Positions 39,800-45,933 of a stretch of DNA of 45,933 nucleotides are shown one piece after another. The translations under genes were made by a program, and so were the position numbers. The stretch covers positions 1 through 45,933 of the forward strand of contig JAUNVB010000011.1 in NCBI GenBank assembly GCA_030537835.1. The letters are read 5' to 3'. Under the pieces are notes generated by a model, which was not told the DNA's origin, did no database searches, and was given only the letters and a program-made list of their open reading frames with translations. How positions within the stretch are numbered: the stretch's first letter is position 1; each line of letters begins with the position of its first letter. The stretch is from Andreesenia angusta. Lineage in GTDB: Bacteria > Bacillota > Clostridia > Tissierellales > Gottschalkiaceae.

Positions 39800-39825
39800 T
39801 GATATAATATACTATATTGTATATT
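39800..39825 (+). promoter_or_regulatory. scpA promoter with palindrome
   Basis: TATAAT at 39803-39808, preceded by TGA, forms an extended -10 box; no clear -35 box. A perfect 7-base inverted repeat, AATATAC (39806-39812) and GTATATT (39819-39825), covers the end of the -10 and the likely start site. Confidence 0.45.
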
Positions 39826-39852
39826 AATAAAACGGTTTTGGAAGGAAGTACT

Positions 39853-40578
39853 ATGTATAATATTGATATTGAAGAATTTCAAGGACCTCTTGAATTATTA
39901 AACCATCTGATTGAAAAAAATAAAATAGATATATACGATATTCCCATATCGGAGATAACGGATCAATATATAGAATATATTGAAGCTATGAAGGTTTTAA
40001 ATCTTGAAATAACTTCAGAGTTCATAGTTATTGCTTCGAATCTTTTATATATAAAATCAAAGATCTTATTACCAAAGGCAGTTGAAGAGGAAGATCCTAG
40101 AGAAGAACTAGTGAATAAGATATTAGAATATAGAAAGTATAAATTGGTATCTGAGCAGATAAGAAAGAGGTTTGAAATTAACTCTAAAATATATTATAAA
40201 TTAAAAGAAGATATGGATTATATCGAAGAAGATAGTGAATTAGATTTTGATCTACAAGGACTTTTAGATGCATATAGGAGAGTTCTTGATAATATATCGT
40301 TGAAAGAGAAAAAAGAAGGTAAAGAAAGAGAAGAGAGTTTATTAGAAAATATAAGAAGAGACGAATTTTCAGTCGAGGAAGGAATAGATTTCGTTATTCG
40401 AAAACTGAGAATTTATAAGAATTTAGAATTCTCTGAATTGTTTGAAAAGAAGACTAATAAATATAGAATAGTGACAATATTTATGGCTATTTTAGAGCTT
40501 ATTAAAGAGAGAAAAATTGAAGTCAAACAGAGCACTTTATTTGGAGAGATAAGAATTACTGCTCTTGATATTCTATAA
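39853..40578 (+). CDS. scpA: Segregation and condensation protein A
   Basis: Kleisin of 241 residues that links SMC heads with ScpB to form the bacterial condensin. The N-terminal EEFQGPLELLNHLIEKNKIDIYDIPISEITDQYIEYI opening, in its usual form, starts at about residue 5; the middle ISEFIVIASNLLYIKSKILLP-like segment is also clear. The C-terminal winged helix ends with VTIFMAILELIKERKIEVKQ. ATG 39853 has GGAAGGAAGT just upstream; TTG 39817 is in frame but not favoured. scpB follows by 20 bases. Confidence 0.95.
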   Translation: MYNIDIEEFQGPLELLNHLIEKNKIDIYDIPISEITDQYIEYIEAMKVLNLEITSEFIVIASNLLYIKSKILLPKAVEEEDPREELVNKILEYRKYKLVSEQIRKRFEINSKIYYKLKEDMDYIEEDSELDFDLQGLLDAYRRVLDNISLKEKKEGKEREESLLENIRRDEFSVEEGIDFVIRKLRIYKNLEFSELFEKKTNKYRIVTIFMAILELIKERKIEVKQSTLFGEIRITALDIL

Positions 40579-40598
40579 GCTGAAATAGAGGTGAGGAT

Positions 40599-41156
40599 TT
40601 GGATTTAAAAGAGAAAAAGGCATTGATTGAAGCTTTACTTTTTACATGGGGAGATCCTCTTCATATAAGAGAAATTGAAAAGGTTTTAGAAATACCCCAG
40701 AAGGATATAAGAAAACTATTAGATGAAATGATAGAAGAATTCGATTATAATAGAAGAGGAATACAGATAATCAAGGTTGAAAACTCATATCAAGTAGGAA
40801 CTAGACCAGAACATTATGAATATATTAAAAGATTGAATCCTCCTAAGAAATCAGACAGTCTATCTAATGCGGCCTTAGAGACATTATCTATTATAGCTTA
40901 TAAGCAACCAGTTACTAAATTAGAGATTGAAGATATTAGAGGAGTTAAATGTGATAAGTCTATACAAACTCTTTTAGATAAAGAACTTATAAAAGAAGCA
41001 GGAAGATTAGATAAAACAGGAAAGCCTATAATATACGCTACGACTGATGATTTTCTTAAAGCATTTGGATTTCAATCATTAAAAGATCTACCTATATTAG
41101 AAGATGAGAGCAATTTAGAGTATTATGATTTTGATAATAATAAAGGTGAAAAATAA
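40599..41156 (+). CDS. scpB: Segregation and condensation protein B
   Basis: Partner of ScpA, 185 residues, with two winged-helix domains. Recognised by ALIEALLFTWGDPLHIREI, the SDSLSNAALETLSIIAYKQPVTKLEIEDIRGV region in its usual order, and the LDKELIKEAGRLDKTGKPI loop. TTG start at 40599 with GAGGTGAGG upstream. Located between scpA and surE, which is typical. The C-terminal tail after about residue 165 is acidic and less conserved. Confidence 0.95.
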   Translation: MDLKEKKALIEALLFTWGDPLHIREIEKVLEIPQKDIRKLLDEMIEEFDYNRRGIQIIKVENSYQVGTRPEHYEYIKRLNPPKKSDSLSNAALETLSIIAYKQPVTKLEIEDIRGVKCDKSIQTLLDKELIKEAGRLDKTGKPIIYATTDDFLKAFGFQSLKDLPILEDESNLEYYDFDNNKGEK

Positions 41157-41168
41157 GGGGTGTGAGTA

Positions 41169-41927
41169 TTGAATATATTAGTTACTAATGATGATGGAAT
41201 TAATAGTGAAGGTATAAAGATTTTAGCTAATTTAATGAAACCATTTGGTAATGTCTATGTAGTAGCACCAGACTCTGAAAAAAGCGCAGTTGGACATGGT
41301 ATAACTACACATAGACCTTTGAGAATAAAGAAAATGGATAATTACTTATCAGGAGTAAAACTTGCATATCAAGTTTCTGGAACTCCAGCCGATTGCGTGA
41401 AAATGGGTATAGAACATATTTTAGATATTCATCCAGACCTTTTAGTTTCTGGAATAAATTTTGGACAGAATTTAGGGACAGATGTACTATATTCTGGTAC
41501 TGTTTCAGCAGCCATAGAAGGCTCAATTAATGATATCAGTCTATGCATGGCATTCTCGCTAACTGGAAGAGCTAAGATGAATTACGATGCAGCAAAAGCT
41601 TATATACCTAAGATAATCTCTACGGCTATTGCAGATAGTTTTAGAGGAACTATATTAAATGTAAATATTCCGTCTGTAAATAGAGAGAATATAAATGGAG
41701 TTGCTTATACAGAATTAGGAGTACAGAAATATAGTAATGCTTTTATAGAAAGAGAAGATCCTCATGGTGGAAAGTACTATTGGATGTCTGGAGTACCTGA
41801 AAAAATGGATAATAATGAGAGAAGTGATATAGCAGCAATAGAGGATAATGTAATATCTGTAACTCCATTACAATATGATATGACTAATTATTTTCTATTA
41901 AAGCAAAAAAAAGATTTTAATCTTTAG
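41169..41927 (+). CDS. surE: 5'/3'-nucleotidase SurE
   Basis: Metal-dependent nucleotidase of 252 residues that removes phosphate from nucleoside monophosphates. The N-terminal metal site NDDGINSEGI, the VVAPDSEKSAVGHGIT segment, SGTPADCVKMG and the SGINFGQNLGTDVLYSGTVSAA motif are all in place. TTG start at 41169 with AGGGGTG at 41157-41163. It follows scpB by 12 bases and is probably co-transcribed with it. No unusual features. Confidence 0.95.
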   Translation: MNILVTNDDGINSEGIKILANLMKPFGNVYVVAPDSEKSAVGHGITTHRPLRIKKMDNYLSGVKLAYQVSGTPADCVKMGIEHILDIHPDLLVSGINFGQNLGTDVLYSGTVSAAIEGSINDISLCMAFSLTGRAKMNYDAAKAYIPKIISTAIADSFRGTILNVNIPSVNRENINGVAYTELGVQKYSNAFIEREDPHGGKYYWMSGVPEKMDNNERSDIAAIEDNVISVTPLQYDMTNYFLLKQKKDFNL

Positions 41928-41950
41928 AAACTTCAAGATAAGGTGATTTT

Positions 41951-42832
41951 ATGGATAATGATGAGAAAATGAATAGAGGTTTGTTCACCAATATCGCTGA
42001 ACAATATGAAGAATTAAGTAAGAGTCACAAGATGATTGCCGATTATTTGAATAATAATTATGATAAGGTTGCTAATATGACGGCTGCAAAACTAGCAGAT
42101 ATAGTTGGAATAAGTGAGTCTACAGTTGTAAGATTCGCTACAGCTATTGGCTATCCAGGATATCCTGAATTTCAAGCAGCGGTTCAAGAGCTATCAAAAA
42201 ATAGATTAACAACAGTTCAAAGAATAGATATGGAAGATGATTATACAGATAAAGAATTCGATATGAATACTGTTTTAAAAAAGGATATAGATAATATAAG
42301 AGCTATACTAGATAGAGTCGATAATAAAGAGTTTAACAAAGCTATACAAATGATTATAGAATCTAGAAAAGTATATATAATTGGTCTTAGAAGCTCTAAT
42401 GCTCTTGCCGAATATCTTGGATTCTATCTAAGAGTAGTTTTAGAAGATGTTCAAGTTATAAGTTTAGGTATAAGTGATGTATTTGAACAGTTAGTCAGAA
42501 TAAGAGAGAATGATTTACTAATTGGTATTAGTTATCCAAGATATTCTAAGAGAACTATAGAGGCAGTAAAATATGCTAAAAATCAAGGAGCAAATATAAT
42601 CGCAATAACAGATAGTGAGCTATCACCACTTAAGCGATATGCCGATTATTCACTATATGCTAAGAGTAATATGTTATCCTTTGTAGATTCATTAGTAGCT
42701 CCACTCAGTTTAATCAATGCATTAATAGTTGGAGTAGGACTTAAACAGAAGTCTCAAATCAAAGAATATTTCGATGAATTAGAGAAGATGTGGAGAACTT
42801 ATAATGTCTACGATAGAATATACGATGAATAA
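41951..42832 (+). CDS. MurR/RpiR family transcriptional regulator
   Basis: Regulator of 293 residues with an N-terminal HTH_6 domain (about residues 10-85; MTAAKLADIVGISESTVVRFATAIGYPGYPEF) and a C-terminal SIS sugar-phosphate-binding domain (about 130-260; KVYIIGLRSSNALAEYLGFYL and LLIGISYPRYSKRTIEAVKYA). Such proteins sense phosphorylated sugars and control sugar use genes. No sugar transporter or kinase gene is near, so its target is not evident; it may instead act on genes elsewhere. ATG start with AAGGTG upstream. It ends with a strong terminator that overlaps its stop codon. Confidence 0.9.
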   Translation: MDNDEKMNRGLFTNIAEQYEELSKSHKMIADYLNNNYDKVANMTAAKLADIVGISESTVVRFATAIGYPGYPEFQAAVQELSKNRLTTVQRIDMEDDYTDKEFDMNTVLKKDIDNIRAILDRVDNKEFNKAIQMIIESRKVYIIGLRSSNALAEYLGFYLRVVLEDVQVISLGISDVFEQLVRIRENDLLIGISYPRYSKRTIEAVKYAKNQGANIIAITDSELSPLKRYADYSLYAKSNMLSFVDSLVAPLSLINALIVGVGLKQKSQIKEYFDELEKMWRTYNVYDRIYDE

Positions 42833-42862
42833 GAAGTAGATGAATTATCTACTTCTTTTTTT
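42831..42862 (+). terminator. Rho-independent terminator after the RpiR-type gene
   Basis: AAGAAGTAGAT (42831-42841) pairs with ATCTACTTCTT (42847-42857), followed by five more Ts. The first two bases are the end of the TAA stop codon. Confidence 0.85.
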
Positions 42863-42884
42863 AAAAAATATATCTTAAATAATC

Positions 42885-42900
42885 TTATCATAAATGATAA
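42885..42900 (+). repeat. Inverted repeat upstream of the cupin gene
   Basis: TTATCA-TAAA-TGATAA is a perfect 6-base inverted repeat about 70 bases before the cupin start codon. It is the size and form of a regulator binding site. It lies inside a 19-base stretch (42881-42899) that also occurs exactly in the pilin ORF at 19172-19190, so chance cannot be excluded. Confidence 0.4.
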
Positions 42901-42973
42901 TAATAAAATTAATAAAAAGAAAAATATGGGGTATAAATGATTATATTATAAGAATTATATAGGAGGAATACAA

Positions 42974-43255
42974 ATGGTAGGAAAAGTAGAAGATAAATTA
43001 GGGAAAATTTTTAGTGGAGAAAATTATGCAGTAGTTAAAAAAGGTGGAAAAGCAGGAGATAAGATTGATAAACATCAACATCCTAATCAAGAAGTAGTAT
43101 TCACTATAGTTAAAGGAAAAGTTAAAGTTTATCTAAATGATGATGAAATACATGAATTAATTCCTGGACAGGTTCTCAATTTTAAAGGAGAAAATAGCAT
43201 AAATGCTGAATTCATTGAAGATGGAGAAGTTATTATAACATTGATAAATAATTAA
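42974..43255 (+). CDS. Small cupin-domain protein
   Basis: Single cupin protein of 93 residues. The first cupin motif is seen as DKHQHPNQEVVFTIVKGKVKV, with the metal-binding His pair (HQH) and the Glu; the second motif is less distinct (LIPGQVLNFKGENS), with Asn where a His is common. Members bind small molecules or act as enzymes, but the function cannot be told. ATG start with AGGAGG at 42961-42966, a strong SD. It is monocistronic: terminators lie on both sides. The 110-base gap before it holds an inverted repeat at 42885-42900. Confidence 0.82.
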   Translation: MVGKVEDKLGKIFSGENYAVVKKGGKAGDKIDKHQHPNQEVVFTIVKGKVKVYLNDDEIHELIPGQVLNFKGENSINAEFIEDGEVIITLINN

Positions 43256-43283
43256 AAAAAAAGAGGGATAATCCCTCTTTTTT
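43254..43283 (+). terminator. Bidirectional terminator between cupin and DAHP synthase genes
   Basis: GAGGGAT-AA-TCCCTC is flanked by a run of As on the left and Ts on the right, so it ends both the + strand cupin and the - strand DAHP synthase transcripts. The minus-strand stop codon at 43282-43284 adjoins it. Confidence 0.88.
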
Positions 43284-44307
43284 ATAATTTATCTGCTATT
43301 TTATAGATTAATTTTTCAGTTTCGTCCCATCCTAAACAAGGATCAGTTATTGATTTACCATAGATTTCTTGAGTAGATTGATTACCAGGTTCTAAATATG
43401 ATTCTATCATCAATCCTTTAATCAAATGCTTTAAATCATTTGAATAGTTTTTGCTATGGATAACTTCCATCGCTATACGAGGTTGCTCTGAATATATTTT
43501 TTTAGAGTTTGCATGATTCAAGTCAACAATAATAGCTGGATTATCATATCCTCTTTCAGCGTATTCTTTGGCTACCAAAGAAAGATCCTCATAATGGTAA
43601 TTTGGATGCGATTCTCCGTACTTATCTACAGACCCTCTTAATATGGCATGAGCCAATGGATTTCCTGTAGACTGAACTTCAAAACCATTATATACAAAAT
43701 TATGTGATATATGAGCTGCTTTTATTGAGTTGAACATAACAGCAATATCTCCACTAGTTGGATTCTTCATTCCACAAGGAATATCTATACCACTTACAGT
43801 GAGTCTATGCTGCTGATTTTCAACAGATCTAGCACCAATTGCTACATATGATAGCAAATCCTGAACATATGGATAATTATCTGAATATAACATTTCATCA
43901 GCTGCAGTAAGTCCAGACTCATTTATAGCTTTTATATGCAGCTTTCTCATCCTTATCATACCTTCAGTTACATTTGGTTTTTTTGATACATCTGGTTGAT
44001 GCATGAATCCCTTATAACCTTCTCCAGTTGTTCTAGGTTTATTAGTATATATTCTTGGTATCATCAATATCTTATCTTTAACCTTTTCTTGTACTTTAGC
44101 TAATCTGCTTACGTACTCACATACTGCGTCTTCTCTATCAGCAGAACAAGGTCCTATTATCAGAACGAATTTATCATTCTTGCCTTCAAAGATATCTTTT
44201 ATCTCTTTATCTCTTTCCTCTTTAATTTTTTTTATTTCATCTGAAACAGGTGTTTGCTCTTTTATCTCACTAGGAGTAGGGAGCTTATTTATAAATTTGA
44301 AACTCAT
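43282..44307 (-). CDS. 3-deoxy-7-phosphoheptulonate synthase, class I (AroG-type)
   Basis: DAHP synthase of 341 residues, the first enzyme of the aromatic amino acid pathway, which joins phosphoenolpyruvate and erythrose 4-phosphate. Clear motifs are LIIGPCSADRED, the substrate-binding segment MIPRIYTNKPRTTGEGYKGF, GARSVENQQHR, and the metal ligands in VDLNHANSKKIY. The N-terminal extension (about 1-45) is the type Ialpha form known to carry feedback control by aromatic amino acids. ATG start on the - strand (44305-44307) with GGAGGG upstream. It is the only aro gene here apart from the aroE fusion at 16.7-18.1 kb, and it is not part of an aro operon. Confidence 0.94.
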   Translation of the reverse strand: MSFKFINKLPTPSEIKEQTPVSDEIKKIKEERDKEIKDIFEGKNDKFVLIIGPCSADREDAVCEYVSRLAKVQEKVKDKILMIPRIYTNKPRTTGEGYKGFMHQPDVSKKPNVTEGMIRMRKLHIKAINESGLTAADEMLYSDNYPYVQDLLSYVAIGARSVENQQHRLTVSGIDIPCGMKNPTSGDIAVMFNSIKAAHISHNFVYNGFEVQSTGNPLAHAILRGSVDKYGESHPNYHYEDLSLVAKEYAERGYDNPAIIVDLNHANSKKIYSEQPRIAMEVIHSKNYSNDLKHLIKGLMIESYLEPGNQSTQEIYGKSITDPCLGWDETEKLIYKIADKL

Positions 44308-44359
44308 TTAATCCCTCCAAGTATTTTTATATTAATACAAAATAACTTATATTATTACC

Positions 44360-44388
44360 ATTATACACTAAAAATATTATTCTGTCTT
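44360..44388 (-). promoter_or_regulatory. Likely DAHP synthase promoter
   Basis: On the minus strand, TATAAT (plus positions 44360-44365) is preceded by TG and, after 17 bases, by AAGACA as a weak -35 box (44383-44388). No attenuator or T-box-like structure is seen in the short leader. Confidence 0.5.
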
Positions 44389-44396
44389 TAATTTTA

Positions 44397-45143
44397 CTAA
44401 TTATTTTTATTATTATTTCTGATTTTTAGAGTATTAGATATATCATCATTAGAAGTACCTAAATTTTCTATCTTTTCCAATAAATCATTATCATCGATAC
44501 TATTATCTGAATCTGTTCTAACTCCTTTATTTACGTATTTCTCTTTAAATTGCTCAGGACTAGCCGTTTTTCTAAAATCATTTATATTATGGCAGAAAAG
44601 ATTGAGTTTTCTAATTAAGTTTTCCATATTTTTTTCTAATCTTTCTTCTGTAATAGCTAATTTATCTTTTCTTCTCTTAAGTTCATCCTCTTCAATTTTA
44701 AATTCATTTAATATTTGACTTCTTTGATTTTCAGCAGATTGAACTATATTATAGGCTTCTACTTCGGCATTTTGAATTAAGGTCTTTCTTTTTTCTTCAA
44801 TAGCTTCTAAAGCCTTTCTTTGTTCCTCTTCTATAGATTTATTTATTTGATCTCTTTTGTTGTAAATTTTTTGAACTTCTAATTTTTGATATTCTAATTG
44901 TTCAAAATAATAATTTATTTCTGCAGTCTTATCCTCACGTCTCTTTATCAGGGCTATAGCTATCAATCCTGGTATTATTAAGAAGGATAGAGCTGATAAT
45001 GTAAATATAAACCATATAGAAAGATACCAAGGGTATTCAAAAGATGGTTTATTATATAAATATATATTATCTTCCATTTGTTCATATTGATCATAGACTT
45101 GACCTAGATTGGCCGTGTCAAATTTAGAGTCGTATTTATCCAT
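44397..45143 (-). CDS. Membrane protein with long coiled coil, function unknown
   Basis: Protein of 248 residues, not recognised. It has one or two membrane-spanning segments at about residues 39-67 (YLSIWFIFTLSALSFLIIPG), then a basic stop-transfer, then a long, charged coiled coil (about 72-185) rich in Glu, Lys and Gln, which contains a VEAYNIVQSAENQ-type helix. The last 60 residues are acidic and probably disordered, with an Asn-rich end. The arrangement recalls proteins that use a coiled coil to build membrane-attached scaffolds, but no domain can be named. ATG on the - strand with GGAGGTG just upstream. It is divergent from the partial gene on its right, which is also a membrane/coiled-coil protein. 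Confidence 0.7.
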   Translation of the reverse strand: MDKYDSKFDTANLGQVYDQYEQMEDNIYLYNKPSFEYPWYLSIWFIFTLSALSFLIIPGLIAIALIKRREDKTAEINYYFEQLEYQKLEVQKIYNKRDQINKSIEEEQRKALEAIEEKRKTLIQNAEVEAYNIVQSAENQRSQILNEFKIEEDELKRRKDKLAITEERLEKNMENLIRKLNLFCHNINDFRKTASPEQFKEKYVNKGVRTDSDNSIDDNDLLEKIENLGTSNDDISNTLKIRNNNKNN

Positions 45144-45199
45144 TAAAACACCTCCATAACTATTTGGATTATCTATTATATTATAACATAGAAGATATA

Positions 45200-45228
45200 T
45201 TATATATGAAATAGATATATGGTATGAT
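45200..45228 (+). promoter_or_regulatory. Likely promoter of the last gene (extended -10)
   Basis: TGGTATGAT (45220-45228) has the same extended -10 form as the efp promoter; TTATAT at 45200-45205 may be the -35. TATAAT on the minus strand (plus 45175-45185) would drive the divergent gene. The gap of 165 bases holds no other clear gene. Confidence 0.45.
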
Positions 45229-45308
45229 ATTATTATATTATAAATTGATTCTATAGAGATTAGTGATTTACATATATCTATGAATTATATTAATAAAGGT
45301 GATATTTG

Positions 45309-45933
45309 ATGAAAAATAAAATTAGAAGTAGAAAAGAAATTAAAGAAATACTAGATAAGGCTGAAATACAGAAAAAAGATAAAGATAGTATGGGAAAAGC
45401 GGATAAGAAGAAATATATTTTAATATCCATTTCAATATTCATAATATTATCTATTATCATATTTAAATTTAAAAATTCAGGAACTATAGATGATGATAAA
45501 TATAGAAGTGATGTAAAATCATATTTTTCTCAATTAGAGGATGTAGAGAAAAAGTACAATGAGATAAAAAAAGAAGCGCTTATAATATCAAATAAATTAG
45601 AAGAAGGTGAAGTTGACAGAAATACAGCAAAAAAAGAAATTCAAGATTTAATATATGAGTCTGAAAAAAAAGAAAAAGAGTTGAGTGTTGAAACAGAAAT
45701 TGTAAAAAAAGGGGAGTATAAAAAATTAATAAGAGATTCAAAAGACAATTTATTGAATGTATTTATTAATAATCGTGAAGGTTTAGAAAACTATATTGCC
45801 TTAATTGAATTAGGGGGTAGTTCGCCATTAGAGGACCCAGCGATAATATCTAAATATGAAGAAGCCAATTCTAATTTAAATGATTATAAGACTATTAAAG
45901 AAAAAATAGAATATAAAATAAAAGCAAAAGAGT
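45309..45933 (+). CDS. Partial gene: membrane-anchored coiled-coil protein
   Basis: Incomplete gene that runs off the right edge with no stop; 208 codons are visible. ATG start with AAAGGTG upstream. The product has a highly charged, Lys-rich N-terminal segment (about residues 1-35), one transmembrane helix (about 36-52, YILISISIFIILSIIIF), then an extracytoplasmic-looking, largely helical region with coiled-coil character (about 62-145) and a hydrophilic stretch to the edge. I do not recognise the family. It is transcribed away from the other coiled-coil gene, with which it may share a role. It is not a pseudogene in the visible part. Confidence 0.7.
   Translation, partial: MKNKIRSRKEIKEILDKAEIQKKDKDSMGKADKKKYILISISIFIILSIIIFKFKNSGTIDDDKYRSDVKSYFSQLEDVEKKYNEIKKEALIISNKLEEGEVDRNTAKKEIQDLIYESEKKEKELSVETEIVKKGEYKKLIRDSKDNLLNVFINNREGLENYIALIELGGSSPLEDPAIISKYEEANSNLNDYKTIKEKIEYKIKAKE

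Noticed and set aside
44308..44396. Aromatic amino acid attenuator before DAHP synthase
   Set aside because: The short minus-strand leader has no leader peptide, stem-loop or T-box sequence.
1..45933. CRISPR, prophage, insertion sequence, tRNA or rRNA
   Set aside because: No spaced repeats, transposase, phage genes or tRNA-like cloverleaf sequences were seen; the only recombinase is the xerD-position gene.

Overview
This window looks like a stretch of chromosome from a low-GC, anaerobic Gram-positive bacterium of the clostridial type, perhaps Tissierellia-like. The support is indirect: very AT-rich DNA, arginine mostly AGA and isoleucine often ATA, many TTG starts with strong Shine-Dalgarno sequences, Spo0A, an IscR/IscS/IscU set, AmaP/Asp23, and gene orders typical of Firmicutes. 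No tRNA, rRNA, CRISPR array, insertion sequence or prophage was seen. Nearly everything runs on the + strand; only the last part (about 43.3-45.1 kb) has minus-strand genes.

Layout. (1) 0-1.8 kb: a membrane-anchored surface protein with SpaA/Cna-B-like domains. (2) 1.9-6.4 kb: iscR-iscS-iscU, then mnmA, which uses sulfur from IscS for tRNA thiolation, and an AI-2E-type membrane protein. A perfect palindrome over the iscR -10 box suggests autoregulation. (3) 6.5-13.6 kb: alaS-ireB-ruvX-DUF1292-fur-rnj-mltG, the usual clostridial alaS neighbourhood. (4) 13.8-18.6 kb: a tRNA modification pair (TrmR-like methyltransferase and U32 protein), YhaM nuclease, an unusual membrane-domain/shikimate dehydrogenase fusion, and an unrecognised protein. 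(5) 18.7-20.5 kb: a small type IV minor pilin cluster with no assembly genes beside it, in which one ORF seems to contain two pilin-like proteins. (6) 20.6-30.7 kb: efp, asp23, amaP, nusB, xseA-xseB, ispA, dxs, tlyA, argR, recN, spo0A. (7) 30.8-39.7 kb: steA-steB, two glycan-related transferases, DUF3866, NUDIX, xerD-like, pnp, pyrimidine phosphorylase and an M50 protease. (8) 39.8-43.3 kb: scpA-scpB-surE, an RpiR-type regulator and a cupin. (9) 43.3 kb to the end: DAHP synthase and two divergent membrane/coiled-coil proteins, the last cut by the window edge.

Most of the content is conserved housekeeping. The points that deserve a second look are: an in-frame FUSC-like/AroE fusion that retains an internal ribosome binding site and TTG start; the fused minor pilin ORF; a XerD-position recombinase with two of the catalytic residues replaced (Arg to Lys, His to Ile); recN directly followed by spo0A without spoIVB; the steA-steB-glycosyltransferase-DUF3866 block; and short hairpin leaders before mnmA and alaS. 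I did not find a clear defence system or other wholly novel machine. All functions are assigned by reading motifs and gene order, without database searches.
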